Assembly: GCA_036403035.1 (NCBI GenBank)
Contig: DASWRT010000157.1
Coordinates: 1 to 18,245 of the forward strand
Length of the DNA: 18,245 nucleotides
DNA from: DASWRT01 sp036403035
GTDB lineage: Bacteria; Pseudomonadota; Alphaproteobacteria; ATCC43930; CGMCC-115725
Reading direction: 5' to 3'
Positions within the stretch are counted from its first letter, which is position 1. The number at the start of each line of letters is the position of its first letter. The notes below the pieces were generated by a model. That model was not told where the DNA came from and did no database searches. It saw nothing but the letters and a program-made list of their open reading frames with translations. The position numbers were made by a program, and so were the translations under genes. Below, piece after piece: positions 1 to 7,702 of this stretch.

Positions 1-1189
1 CCGGATCGTCGCGGAACGCGCTGTCGCCCGCGACCGTGAGCCGCTCGCCGTCGACCTTGAAGCCGTCGATCAGCTTGCGTCCGCCGCGCAGTCCCCAGAC
101 CCGCCAGTGGAAGCGCGGCTTGCGCGTCTGCATCGCTTCCAATACCGCGCAGAAGATGCGGGTCAGGTCGCCGACATCCTTCGCGACCAGGAAGTAGTGC
201 TTCATGAAGCGCTCGACGCCGCGCGTCCCGGCATGGTCGGTGTAGCCCATGCGGCGGCCGATCTCGGTCTGAACGTCGAAGGTGAGCCGCTCCTCCGCGC
301 GTCCGGTGACGTAATGGAGATGGCAGCGCACCGTGCGCAGGAAGGTCTCCGCGCGGGCGAAGCGCGCCGATTCCTCGGCGTTCAGCACGCCGAGATCGAC
401 CAGCTTTGCGACGTCGTCCACGCGATAGATGTACTTGGCGATCCAGAAAAGCGTGTGCAGGTCGCGGAGCCCGCCTTTGCCCTCCTTGACGTTCGGCTCC
501 AGGACGTAGCGCGAGTCTCCCATCCGCTGATGCCGCTTGTCGCGCTCGGCGAGCTTCGCCTCGACGAACGCGACGGTTTTTTCCTTCGTCTTCGCCGCTT
601 CCAGGCGGCGCTTCAGGTCGAGGAACAGCGGCTGGTCGCCCCAGACGTAGCGCGCCTCCAGCATCGCCGTCCGGATCGTCAGGTCGGCCTCCGCCTGCCT
701 CAGGCACTCATCGACCGACCGGGTCGCGTGTCCGACCTTCAGGCTGAGATCCCAAAGCGTGTAGAGGATGTACTCGACGACCTGCTCGGTGTGCGGCGTC
801 GGCTTGTAGGGCAGCAGGAACAGCAGGTCGACGTCGGAATGCGGGGCCAGTTCGGCGCGCCCGTAGCCGCCGACCGCGACCACCGCCATGTGCTCGCCCG
901 CCGTCGGATTGGCGATCGGGAACAGCCGCGTCGTGACGAAGTCGTAGAGGATGCGGAGAAGCTGGTCGATCAGGAAGCACTGGTCGCGGACCGCCTTGTC
1001 GCCGTCGTTCGCCGCCTCGAAGCGGCGGCGGATCTCGGCCGAGCCGGTCCTCAGCGCTTCCTTCAGCACGTCGACCACGGGGGCGCGGTCGCGGTCGAGA
1101 TCGGCGCGCGTGCCGGCGAGCGCGTCCAGGGCTGCCGTCAGCACCCGCCGGTCGACGATGTCGCGCTGCTTCGCGATGGCGCTCTTCAT
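1..1189 (-). CDS. glnD: Bifunctional PII uridylyltransferase/uridylyl-removing enzyme GlnD, N-terminal part (runs off left edge)
   Basis: GlnD senses glutamine and uridylylates or deuridylylates the cytoplasmic PII proteins that control nitrogen assimilation. The visible 396 codons read on the minus strand are open to the window edge. They contain the nucleotidyltransferase signature GGYGRAELAP (residues about 107-116) followed by HSDVDLLFL (117-125), with the metal-binding Asp pair D119/D121. The GlnD-type helical region follows, including RYVLEPNVKEGKGGLRDLHT near residues 225-245. Family members are about 900 residues, so the HD and two ACT domains should lie to the left of the window. The ATG at 1189 is chosen. 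An in-frame GTG at 1240 would add 17 residues, but it falls almost at the predicted transcription start, so it is less likely. The gene sits downstream of hemY on the same strand after a 156-bp gap holding a hairpin and a possible promoter. Confidence 0.95.
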   Translation of the reverse strand, partial: MKSAIAKQRDIVDRRVLTAALDALAGTRADLDRDRAPVVDVLKEALRTGSAEIRRRFEAANDGDKAVRDQCFLIDQLLRILYDFVTTRLFPIANPTAGEHMAVVAVGGYGRAELAPHSDVDLLFLLPYKPTPHTEQVVEYILYTLWDLSLKVGHATRSVDECLRQAEADLTIRTAMLEARYVWGDQPLFLDLKRRLEAAKTKEKTVAFVEAKLAERDKRHQRMGDSRYVLEPNVKEGKGGLRDLHTLFWIAKYIYRVDDVAKLVDLGVLNAEESARFARAETFLRTVRCHLHYVTGRAEERLTFDVQTEIGRRMGYTDHAGTRGVERFMKHYFLVAKDVGDLTRIFCAVLEAMQTRKPRFHWRVWGLRGGRKLIDGFKVDGERLTVAGDSAFRDDP

Positions 1190-1243
1190 GCCCCGATCGA
1201 TCCCGAGAATACGGCCGCCCCGCCTCAACGGCTGATGCACGAC

Positions 1244-1271
1244 ACTATAGGTGCGGACGACCGCTTGTCTC
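1244..1271 (-). promoter_or_regulatory. Possible glnD promoter
   Basis: On the minus strand a TATAGT hexamer (1249-1244) lies 16 bp downstream of GAGACA (1271-1266). The -10 box is close to the sigma-70 consensus and the -35 box shares GACA. Transcription would start near 1237, giving a 5' leader of roughly 48 bases to the ATG at 1189. Assigned by eye only. Confidence 0.35.
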
Positions 1272-1311
1272 GGCAAGTTCGTCGCGGCGGCGGGACGGCC
1301 GGCATTCTCCT

Positions 1312-1334
1312 GAGAGCCTGCTCGATAGGCTCTT
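1312..1334 (-). terminator. Hairpin after hemY, possible terminator or attenuator of the hem operon
   Basis: A perfect 7-bp inverted repeat AGAGCCT/AGGCTCT (1313-1319 and 1327-1333) with a 7-base loop begins about 12 bases after the hemY-like stop codon. No U-run follows on the minus strand, so it may be a weak terminator, a 3'-end stabiliser or a pause before glnD, not a full intrinsic terminator. Confidence 0.4.
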
Positions 1335-1345
1335 AACGTGGGCTC

Positions 1346-2827
1346 TCAGCTCTCCGCGGCTGCCGTTTCCGCCGACGGCATTGCCGCCATCGTCGAGGGC
1401 TTGTCGCCGGCTGCGGCGGCCGTCGTCTCGATCGTGCCGGCCGGCGCTCGCTGCTGCGACGGCTGCGCCTCCTCGTGCGCGGCGGCGGCGATGGCGGCTG
1501 TGCTGCCGACGACGCCGATCATCGGGACCGCGACCGCGGCGCGCGACGGCGTCTCCCAGGCGAACGAGTCGAAGCTGCGGCAGCTCGGACAGAGCGAGGT
1601 CCAGACCGCATGCTCGGTGCTGCACGTCTTGCACAACCAGACCGGATCGGCCGGCGCAGTGGCCGCGCGCGCCAGCCAGTCGCGGGCGGCGGCGCCGTCC
1701 TGGTGCTCGGCTTCGGCGATCTCCGCCATCAGGCGGCAGATCCGCGCGGTCGGCTCGCCGCTGCCGACGGCGAGCTCCAGGTGCCGCCGTGCCTCTCCCC
1801 ACAACTGCGCGGCGAGCGACGCGGTCGCCAGCGCGACATGGCTTTCCGGATGGTCGGGCCTCAGCGACGCCAGCCGCTCGATCCGCTTCAGCCGTTCCAG
1901 CGGCTGCTCGTTGCGGTACAGATCGGCATAGCATGTGGCGAGCTGCGGGTGCGGCGCCTGCCGCCATGACCTCTCGATCGCCTTGGCCGCCTTCTTCGTC
2001 CGTCCGTCGCGATGCAGCAGCGTCGCGTAGCGGCAGACGACCGGCGCGAAGTCCGGCGCCGCCGCCTGCGCCTCCTCGGCGTAGATCAGCGCGTCGCGCG
2101 GCAGCCCGTCCGCCTCGGCGGTCACGCTGCGCTCGTACAGCACGGCGGCGCGGTGCTGCCGGCCCGGCGCCGCTTCGATCGCCCGGCGCTTCACCGCCTC
2201 GGCGAGCGTGCCCTGCGCCGCCGCCCACCGGCCCTTGCGCGTCTGCAGTTCGAACAGGCTGGTCAGCACCCAAGGCGTCCTCGGCCGCAACTCGTGCGCC
2301 CGCTCGACCAGCCGCAGCGCCGCCGCTTCGTCGCGATCGCGCATCGCGAGGTTGAGCAGGCCGCGCAGCCCGAGGAATTCGGTCTCCGGCCGCTTCAGCA
2401 TCGCCGTGAAGTACTTGCGCGCCGCGTGTTCGTCGCCGTTGAGCTGCGCCGCCTGCGCCGACAGCAGCAGCGTCAGCGGCGGCTCGGCGAGCAGCACGTC
2501 CGCCCTGCGGGCGAAGCGCTGCGCCTCTTCGGCGTCGCCGGCGGCGACCGCGACCATGCCCTGCGTCAGCGCGCGGTAGCCTCTGCGCCGCCGCCGCTCG
2601 CGCCGCGCCCGAACCAGCGCCCGCGGCCCGAAGACGATGGCGCGCAGCAGCCGGAACACGATCCCGACGACCAGCGTGAGAGCGACGACGGCGAGCACAA
2701 GGATCGCCAGCGAGGTATCGACGCGCCAACCCTGCCACAGGATCGAGACGCTGCCGGGGTTCTCCGCGACGAACAGCGATACCGCGACGAAGACAGCGAG
2801 GATGACGATCGCCGGGACTGCGCGCAT
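1346..2827 (-). CDS. hemY: HemY-like tetratricopeptide membrane protein of the heme operon with C-terminal zinc-ribbon-like motif
   Basis: A 493-residue protein. Two N-terminal membrane segments (about residues 4-20 and 40-60) match the HemY N-terminal family. A basic Arg-rich linker (about 73-83) and TPR-like helical repeats (about 90-390) follow. The C-terminal region carries CKTC (399-402) and CPSC (413-416), that is CxxC-x10-CxxC, followed by SFDSFAWETP, and resembles a rubredoxin/zinc-ribbon metal site. An Ala-rich, probably disordered tail follows (about 427-493). HemY of this family is not the oxygen-dependent protoporphyrinogen oxidase that shares the symbol. It is a membrane TPR protein genetically linked to heme synthesis, with no settled catalytic role. 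It is the last gene of the operon. Its ATG lies one base after the mic60 stop, and GGAG inside the mic60 end may serve as its ribosome site, which suggests translational coupling. Confidence 0.88.
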   Translation of the reverse strand: MRAVPAIVILAVFVAVSLFVAENPGSVSILWQGWRVDTSLAILVLAVVALTLVVGIVFRLLRAIVFGPRALVRARRERRRRRGYRALTQGMVAVAAGDAEEAQRFARRADVLLAEPPLTLLLSAQAAQLNGDEHAARKYFTAMLKRPETEFLGLRGLLNLAMRDRDEAAALRLVERAHELRPRTPWVLTSLFELQTRKGRWAAAQGTLAEAVKRRAIEAAPGRQHRAAVLYERSVTAEADGLPRDALIYAEEAQAAAPDFAPVVCRYATLLHRDGRTKKAAKAIERSWRQAPHPQLATCYADLYRNEQPLERLKRIERLASLRPDHPESHVALATASLAAQLWGEARRHLELAVGSGEPTARICRLMAEIAEAEHQDGAAARDWLARAATAPADPVWLCKTCSTEHAVWTSLCPSCRSFDSFAWETPSRAAVAVPMIGVVGSTAAIAAAAHEEAQPSQQRAPAGTIETTAAAAGDKPSTMAAMPSAETAAAES

Positions 2828-2828
2828 C

Positions 2829-4574
2829 TTACTTCACTCCCGTCGCGACGGCGTCCGTGCCGGCGGACGCGGAGGACGATCCGCTCCCGCCGCTGCCGCC
2901 CCCGGACTCCGAGGTCAGCCGCGCGACCAGGAGCTGGTCGAGCTTGGCGACCGCCCCCTCGGCCGCGAGGCGCGCCCTTGCGTCGTCGAGCCACGGCTTC
3001 GCCGCTTCGGCCGCGGGACCGGACAGCTTGTCGAGCGCGGCGACCGCGCCGGCAAGGTCGCCGGCGTTGAGCGCGCTCTCCGCTTGCGCGACCGCGCCTT
3101 GCGCCGGCCGGTTCTCCGGCGCGGCGCCGGTATGGCGGACGGTGACGAGCGAGCGCAGCTTGCCCAGGACCTCCTGGCCGAAATCCTGGCTCGGCGGGCT
3201 CTCCTCCGCCTGCACGATCGCCGTGGCGGCGTCGTTGAAGCGCTGCCGCAGCACGGCGAGGCTCGGCACGCCGGTCTGCGCCCGCGCCGTCAGCGGCTGC
3301 GCCGCCGCCAGCACGTTCGGCCGGTCGCGGCCCAGCGCCTGCACCGCGCCCAGTTCGGCGGCGTAGGGCCGCGAGCCACTCACCGCGTCGCGGAGCTGGC
3401 CGACGGCGAGCAGGAGGGCCTGATCGGCGCGGCCGGCGTTCACCTGCTGCGACGCCTGCGCTTCCATTCGGCTCACCCGATCGGACAGCTCGGTCTGCGC
3501 GACGGCGATCCTGCGCATGTCGTTCTGCAGCCCCTGCAGCGCCTGCTGCGTCCCCTGCTGCGCTTGCTGCACCCCTTGCTGAGATTGCTGCAATCCTTGC
3601 AGCGCCTGCTGCACGGCGGGGTCGGTCGTCGGGCGGGAATCGACCTTGCGGTCGATGCCGGCGATACGCTGGTTCAGCTCGTCAAGCTTCTGGTTGGACG
3701 CCGCCGTCTGACGTTGCAGGTCGTTGCGCAACGCCTCGACCGCGGCCGGGTCGACGCCGCCGCTACCGGCGCTGGCGACGCGCTGCTCCATGCCGGCGAC
3801 GCGCTTGTCGAGCGCGTCGAGCGCGGCTTTCAGATCTCCGGTGTCGGCCGCCTGCGCCGGTTGTGCCGGCGCCGCTGCCGGGCGGCTCTCCAGCGCCTGC
3901 ACCCGGCCGGAGATGTCCTGAAGCTGCTGCTGTTCCGTCTGGTTCGCCGCCTGCTCGGCTCCCCAGGGGAGCAGCGGCACCACGATCGGCGCCCAGAACG
4001 GCGTGGCGGCAAGCGCGCCGAGGATCAGGATCAGCAGGACGACGGCCAGGATCCCGCCGGCACCGCCACGCCGGCGTGGCGCATCGGCAGCGCCGACATG
4101 GCCGGAGGACGTATAATCACCGCGGACCGGTCTCGGTTCGTCCGTCACGGCGTCGGCCGGTGCAGCAGCGGCCGGCGCCGCATTCGTCGTGATGGCGGCG
4201 GCATCGGCAGTCTCTCCCTCCGGGCGGCTCTCCGCAGCGGCCATCGCCGCCGCGAGGGACGGCTCATCCGAGGATGCCGGCATCACCGGCGGCGTATCGG
4301 CGAAGCGCAGCGTCGCCTCGGGGTGATGCCCGCCCTGCGCCGCTGTTCCGGCGGCATCTGTTCCGACGGCATCGTCGCCGCTCGCGCCATTTCCGGGCAA
4401 CGCCGATCGCGGCGCGGCGGCGTCGGCACCGCCGCCGGTCGTACCGGCAGTGGCGGCGTCGGCGGCCGGCGTCGATGCCGTCGGGCCGGATTTCCCGGCC
4501 TCCGTCGTGGTCGGACCTGAGGCCTTGGACAGGTCGGTCCGCGGCGTCGCGGATCCGGCGCGCGGTTTCTTCAT
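2829..4574 (-). CDS. Alphaproteobacterial Mic60/mitofilin-like inner-membrane protein (COG4223 type)
   Basis: A 581-residue protein with a long low-complexity Ala/Gly/Thr/Pro N-terminus (1-170), then RRR and one membrane helix (about 174-192, possibly to 203). A predicted periplasmic coiled-coil region follows (about 205-375) with a run of glutamine-rich heptads at 321-350. The C-terminal helical domain (about 385-555) ends in a Gly/Ser-rich tail. This layout (one N-terminal helix, coiled coil, mitofilin-like C-terminal domain) and its place between hemD and hemY are those of the bacterial Mic60 relatives described in Alphaproteobacteria. In mitochondria Mic60 shapes crista junctions. In bacteria a role in intracytoplasmic membrane organisation has been proposed. 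Function here is inferred from architecture and synteny, because primary sequence in this family is poorly conserved. It starts 18 bp after the hemD stop, with AGGA nine bases upstream of the ATG. Confidence 0.82.
   Translation of the reverse strand: MKKPRAGSATPRTDLSKASGPTTTEAGKSGPTASTPAADAATAGTTGGGADAAAPRSALPGNGASGDDAVGTDAAGTAAQGGHHPEATLRFADTPPVMPASSDEPSLAAAMAAAESRPEGETADAAAITTNAAPAAAAPADAVTDEPRPVRGDYTSSGHVGAADAPRRRGGAGGILAVVLLILILGALAATPFWAPIVVPLLPWGAEQAANQTEQQQLQDISGRVQALESRPAAAPAQPAQAADTGDLKAALDALDKRVAGMEQRVASAGSGGVDPAAVEALRNDLQRQTAASNQKLDELNQRIAGIDRKVDSRPTTDPAVQQALQGLQQSQQGVQQAQQGTQQALQGLQNDMRRIAVAQTELSDRVSRMEAQASQQVNAGRADQALLLAVGQLRDAVSGSRPYAAELGAVQALGRDRPNVLAAAQPLTARAQTGVPSLAVLRQRFNDAATAIVQAEESPPSQDFGQEVLGKLRSLVTVRHTGAAPENRPAQGAVAQAESALNAGDLAGAVAALDKLSGPAAEAAKPWLDDARARLAAEGAVAKLDQLLVARLTSESGGGSGGSGSSSASAGTDAVATGVK
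3515..3614 (-). repeat. Tandem 21-bp units encoding glutamine-rich heptads inside mic60
   Basis: Residues 322-349 of the Mic60-like protein read QQALQGL, QQSQQGV, QQAQQGT, QQALQGL: four in-phase seven-residue units, so the DNA repeats with a 21-bp period. The period matches the heptad of a coiled coil. Units 1 and 4 are identical in protein sequence, which suggests expansion by slippage or unequal exchange. Confidence 0.8.
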
Positions 4575-4592
4575 CGTGACGGGTCCTATCCT

Positions 4593-5336
4593 CTAGCTGA
4601 TGCCTGCGGCCGACGAGGGCCTGGCGAGAAAACCATCAAGGGCTGCCAAGAGATCCCGCCGGGTCGGTGCGGCGGCGATGAGGCAGTCGCGCCATCCGAG
4701 CGAGGCAAGCGCCGCTGCCACGGCGGAGCTGAGGCAGAGCGCAACGGGTGCCCGGTTGCGGTCGGCCGGGAATTCGGCGGCGGCGACCTTAACAAAGGTT
4801 GACGCGGTGCGGGGAGAGAAAAAACTGGCGACGCCGATCTCCCCCGAACGCAGCAGTGCGGCAGCCTCGCGGCTCAGCGCCCCGACCGGCGCGGCGGCGT
4901 AGAGGACGGCCCGGCGCACCGTGAACCCGGCGGCGGCGAGCAGGCCGGCGAGATCGCCGGCTACCTCGCTTCCGGCGGCGTGCACCAGCGGTCCCGCTTC
5001 CGGCGACAGGCGCTCGCGGACCAGCCGCGCGAGGCCGGCGACGTCGCCGCCGGCGCTCTCGACCGTTGCGAAGCCCACGGCGCTCGCTTCCTGCGCGGTG
5101 GCGTCGCCGACCGTGAGCGCCGCCAAGTCGCGGCGCGGCGTTCGCGCGGCGAAGGCGCGCACGCCGTTGGCGCTGGTGAACAGCACCGCCTGCACGCCGC
5201 CGTCGAGATCGAGCGCCGCCGCCGGGTCGAAGCGTACCGCGATCAGCGGTTCGATCACCGGAGTGAGGCCGCGCGCCGCCAGTTCGGCCGCGAACGGCGC
5301 GGCATCCTCGCGGGGACGGGTAATGAGCACTTTCAT
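4593..5336 (-). CDS. hemD: Uroporphyrinogen-III synthase
   Basis: This cytoplasmic enzyme closes hydroxymethylbilane, the HemC product, with inversion of ring D to give uroporphyrinogen III, the branch point to heme, siroheme and cobalamin. The 247-residue length is typical. HemD is weakly conserved, but the recognisable family blocks are present: an N-terminal VLITRPRED, FTSANGVRAF (53-62), VGDATA (76-81) and FFSPRTAS (172-179). These correspond to the two alternating domains and their linker. It starts 68 bp after the hemC stop, and a 21-bp tandem repeat fills most of that gap. The Shine-Dalgarno sequence before its ATG is poor (GAGCC directly adjacent), so it may depend on readthrough or coupling from hemC. 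Confidence 0.95.
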   Translation of the reverse strand: MKVLITRPREDAAPFAAELAARGLTPVIEPLIAVRFDPAAALDLDGGVQAVLFTSANGVRAFAARTPRRDLAALTVGDATAQEASAVGFATVESAGGDVAGLARLVRERLSPEAGPLVHAAGSEVAGDLAGLLAAAGFTVRRAVLYAAAPVGALSREAAALLRSGEIGVASFFSPRTASTFVKVAAAEFPADRNRAPVALCLSSAVAAALASLGWRDCLIAAAPTRRDLLAALDGFLARPSSAAGIS

Positions 5337-5363
5337 GGCTCAGCCCGGCTCGCCCGCCGCCCA

Positions 5364-5420
5364 CATACCGGCGTGACGCACTATCACCCTGGCGTGATGT
5401 GCCATCACGCCGGCGTGCCG
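5364..5420. repeat. Three imperfect 21-bp tandem repeats across the hemC 3' end and the hemC-hemD gap
   Basis: The core CCGGCGTG, with CTGGCGTG in the middle copy, recurs at 5368, 5389 and 5410, exactly 21 bp apart. Each copy is preceded by a similar CAT/TATCAC-type flank. The third copy contains the last codons and TGA of hemC. The rest is untranslated spacer in front of hemD. Confidence 0.7.
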
Positions 5421-6364
5421 AGCGGCAGCGGCAGATCGAAGAAGCCGGGTCCGGCTCGTCGCCGCAGCTCCTCGCCGGCATCGGTGCCGAGCGCCGCCGC
5501 GTCCGATGGTGCGCCCTCGCGCACGGCGTCGTGGCGTTCGGCGCCGTCCGGGCGCACCACCGCGGCGCGCAGCCGCAGCGTTCCGCCGCCGGCGTCGATC
5601 TCGGCGAGCGCGGCGATCGGCGTCCGGCAGGAGCCGTCGAGCGCCGCGAGCAGCGCACGCTCCGCCGTGACGCGCGCCGCGGTCGGCGCGTCGTCGAGCG
5701 CCGCGACATAGCGGTTGGTCCTGTCGTCCCGCAACCGGGTCTCGATGCCGATCGCGCCCTGCGCCGCCGCCGGCAGCATCAACTCGGTCGACAGGATCTC
5801 GGTCGCGCGTCCGTCGAGGCCGAGGCGCTTCAGCCCGGCCAGTGCCAGCAGCGTCGCATGGACGGCGCCGTCCTGAAGCTTCCTGAGCCGCGTCTCGACG
5901 TTGCCGCGCAACGGTACGACGCGGAGGTCCGGCCGCGCATGCAGCACCATTGCCTGCCGGCGCAGCGACGCGGTGCCGACGACCGCGCCCGCCGGCAGGT
6001 CGCGGAACGGGCATCCGTCGCGCGAGAAGAAGGCGTCGCGCGGATCCTCGCGCGGCAGGCAGGCGGCGATCGCCAGCCCCTCCGGCAGGAACGTCGTCAC
6101 GTCCTTCATCGAATGCACGGCAAGGTCGATCGTGCCGGCGAGCAGCGCCTCCTCGATCTCCTTCGTGAACATGCCCTTGCCGCCGACGGCCGCCAGCGTG
6201 CGGTCGCGCACGAGGTCGCCGGTGGTCTTGATGATCGTGACCTCGATCGCGCCGGGCGCGGCCAGCTCGGGATGGGCCGCGCCGAGGCGCCGCCGCACCT
6301 CCTCGACCTGCGCCAGCGCGAGCGGGCTGCCCCGGGAGCCGATGCGGAGAAGCGGAGCCGTCAT
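5405..6364 (-). CDS. hemC: Hydroxymethylbilane synthase (porphobilinogen deaminase)
   Basis: HemC polymerises four porphobilinogen molecules into hydroxymethylbilane, using a covalently bound dipyrromethane primer. The 319-residue product begins with LRIGSRGSPLALAQ. It has HSMKD (84-88, with catalytic Asp88), TASLRRQA (131-138) with conserved Arg residues, LRGNVETRL (152-160) and the cofactor cysteine Cys246 in DGSCRTPIAA. The ATG at 6364 is chosen because GAGGGG lies just upstream on the minus strand and the family N-terminus starts here. The reading frame stays open a further 50 codons upstream but without family sequence. It is the first gene of hemC-hemD-mic60-hemY and is divergent from tsaD. 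Confidence 0.97.
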   Translation of the reverse strand: MTAPLLRIGSRGSPLALAQVEEVRRRLGAAHPELAAPGAIEVTIIKTTGDLVRDRTLAAVGGKGMFTKEIEEALLAGTIDLAVHSMKDVTTFLPEGLAIAACLPREDPRDAFFSRDGCPFRDLPAGAVVGTASLRRQAMVLHARPDLRVVPLRGNVETRLRKLQDGAVHATLLALAGLKRLGLDGRATEILSTELMLPAAAQGAIGIETRLRDDRTNRYVAALDDAPTAARVTAERALLAALDGSCRTPIAALAEIDAGGGTLRLRAAVVRPDGAERHDAVREGAPSDAAALGTDAGEELRRRAGPGFFDLPLPLGTPA

Positions 6365-6603
6365 GCGGCCCCTCATTAGGCCGCCGGGCGGGGACGGTAA
6401 AGGGTCAGTTAACACCGGCGACCGTTCACCGCACGGGAGCGGGCGGATGCGGTCGGCCGGTCGGCACCCTATCTGACGCCACGAGGGTCGCGGCGCCCGA
6501 TGCCTCGGATGCAAGATGCTGGGACGAACGCGCCGGGTGGCGCCGGCCTGCTTCCCGATCTTGGCGATTGAGCGCGCTTCGGGCGGCCGATAAGGTCCGG
6601 ACC
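6365..6603. promoter_or_regulatory. Divergent hemC/tsaD intergenic region
   Basis: This 239-bp spacer must contain the promoters for both the heme operon (minus) and tsaD (plus). No clear consensus sigma-70 pair, FNR/Irr-type box or riboswitch could be picked out by eye. GTTAAC at 6408-6413 is a small palindrome on the hemC side. Confidence 0.5.
6369..6374 (-). promoter_or_regulatory. Ribosome binding site fixing the hemC start
   Basis: GAGGGG on the minus strand ends four bases before the ATG at 6364. It supports this start over the in-frame ATG at 6376 and the longer upstream open frame. Confidence 0.6.
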
Positions 6604-7665
6604 ATGATCGTATTGGGCATCGAGACGAGCTGCGACGAGACCGCCGCCGCCATCGTGGCGGGCGGCGGAGGGGAGCGCCGCATCCTCGCCAACCTCGTCC
6701 TGTCGCAGCTCGACGAGCATGCGCCCTACGGCGGCGTCGTGCCGGAGATCGCGGCGCGCGCCCATCTCGATCACATTGACGGTCTGGTCGGGCGGGCGCT
6801 CGGGGAGGCCGGGCTTGGCTTCGGCGACCTCGACGGGATCGCCTTCACCGGCGGGCCGGGACTGATCGGCGGCGTCATCGTCGGCACGATGACCGCCAAG
6901 GCGATCGCGCTCGTGCACCGCAAGCCGCTGGTCGCGGTCAACCACCTGGAAGGCCATGCGCTGACCGTGCGGCTGACGCACGGCACGCCGTTCCCCTATC
7001 TGTTGCTGCTCGTCTCCGGCGGCCATTGCCAGCTTCTCGCGGTCGAAGGCGTCGGCCGGTACCGGCGGCTCGGCACGACGATCGACGATGCGGCCGGCGA
7101 GGCGTTCGACAAGACCGCGAAGCTGCTCGGCCTGGGCTATCCCGGCGGCCCGGCGCTGGAACGTGCGGCGCGCGACGGCGACCCGGCGCGCTTCGACCTG
7201 CCGCGGCCGCTTCTCGGCCGGCCGGGCTGCGATTTCTCCTTCTCCGGCCTGAAGACCGCGGTGCGCCATCTCGCGGCGTCGCTCGGCGGCGGCGGCGGGC
7301 GCGACCTCGCCGATCTCGCGGCCTGTGTGCAGGCGGCGATCGCCGACAGCCTCGTCGACCGGACCCGCAACGCCGTGACGCTGTTCCGCGAGCGCTGGCC
7401 CGAGGGAAGCAGCCTCGTCGTCGCCGGCGGCGTCGCCGCGAACGCGACGATCCGCCAGCGGCTGGCGGCGCTCGCTGCGGCGAGCGGCCTCGATTTCGTC
7501 GCGCCGCCGCTGGGGCTCTGCACCGACAACGCGGCGATGATCGCCTGGGCCGGGCTGGAGCGGCTGCGCCTCGGCCTTACCGACGGCCTCGATTTCGCGC
7601 CGCGTCCGCGATGGCCGCTCGACCCCGACGCGGCCCCGGCGATCGGCGCCGGGGTGAAGGCGTGA
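6604..7665 (+). CDS. tsaD: tRNA N6-adenosine threonylcarbamoyltransferase TsaD
   Basis: TsaD transfers threonylcarbamoyl from TsaC-made threonylcarbamoyl-AMP to A37 of ANN-decoding tRNAs, in complex with TsaB and TsaE. The 353-residue product has the ASKHA-fold signatures: LGIETSCDETAAA at the N-terminus, PEIAARAHLDH (48-57), metal-binding HLEGH (His114 and His118), LLVSGGHCQL, AGEAFDKTAKLLGLGYPGGP, FSFSGLKTAV, VVAGGVAANATIR and CTDNAAMIAWAG with the third metal ligand Asp. The ATG at 6604 is taken because the family begins with this short strand. AAGG lies nine bases upstream, and an in-frame TTG at 6568 would add 12 atypical residues. A transporter gene follows 37 bp downstream on the same strand. 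Confidence 0.97.
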   Translation: MIVLGIETSCDETAAAIVAGGGGERRILANLVLSQLDEHAPYGGVVPEIAARAHLDHIDGLVGRALGEAGLGFGDLDGIAFTGGPGLIGGVIVGTMTAKAIALVHRKPLVAVNHLEGHALTVRLTHGTPFPYLLLLVSGGHCQLLAVEGVGRYRRLGTTIDDAAGEAFDKTAKLLGLGYPGGPALERAARDGDPARFDLPRPLLGRPGCDFSFSGLKTAVRHLAASLGGGGGRDLADLAACVQAAIADSLVDRTRNAVTLFRERWPEGSSLVVAGGVAANATIRQRLAALAAASGLDFVAPPLGLCTDNAAMIAWAGLERLRLGLTDGLDFAPRPRWPLDPDAAPAIGAGVKA

Positions 7666-7702
7666 TCGAGCATCCCACGACGATGGAAACGAAGGTGACG
7701 GC

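Noticed and set aside
107..1336. 409-codon plus-strand open frame
   Set aside because: It is antisense to glnD, whose minus-strand frame carries clear nucleotidyltransferase motifs. The opposite product is Arg/Val/Asp-rich without motifs, as expected of GC-rich shadow frames.
1245..2738. 497-codon minus-strand frame overlapping hemY
   Set aside because: A different frame of the same strand with Arg/Ala/Gly-rich composition and no HemY or TPR features.
1346..2827. Annotating hemY as protoporphyrinogen oxidase
   Set aside because: The protein has two membrane helices and TPR repeats, with no FAD-binding GxGxxG. The shared symbol belongs to a different family.
2637..4520. 627-codon plus-strand open frame
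   Set aside because: It is a shadow of the Mic60-like gene, Arg/Leu/Gln-rich and runs across the hemY/mic60 boundary. The minus-strand product has a membrane helix and coiled coil.
5364..5420. CRISPR-like array
   Set aside because: Only three imperfect 21-bp units with no spacers between them, partly inside hemC. There are no cas genes.
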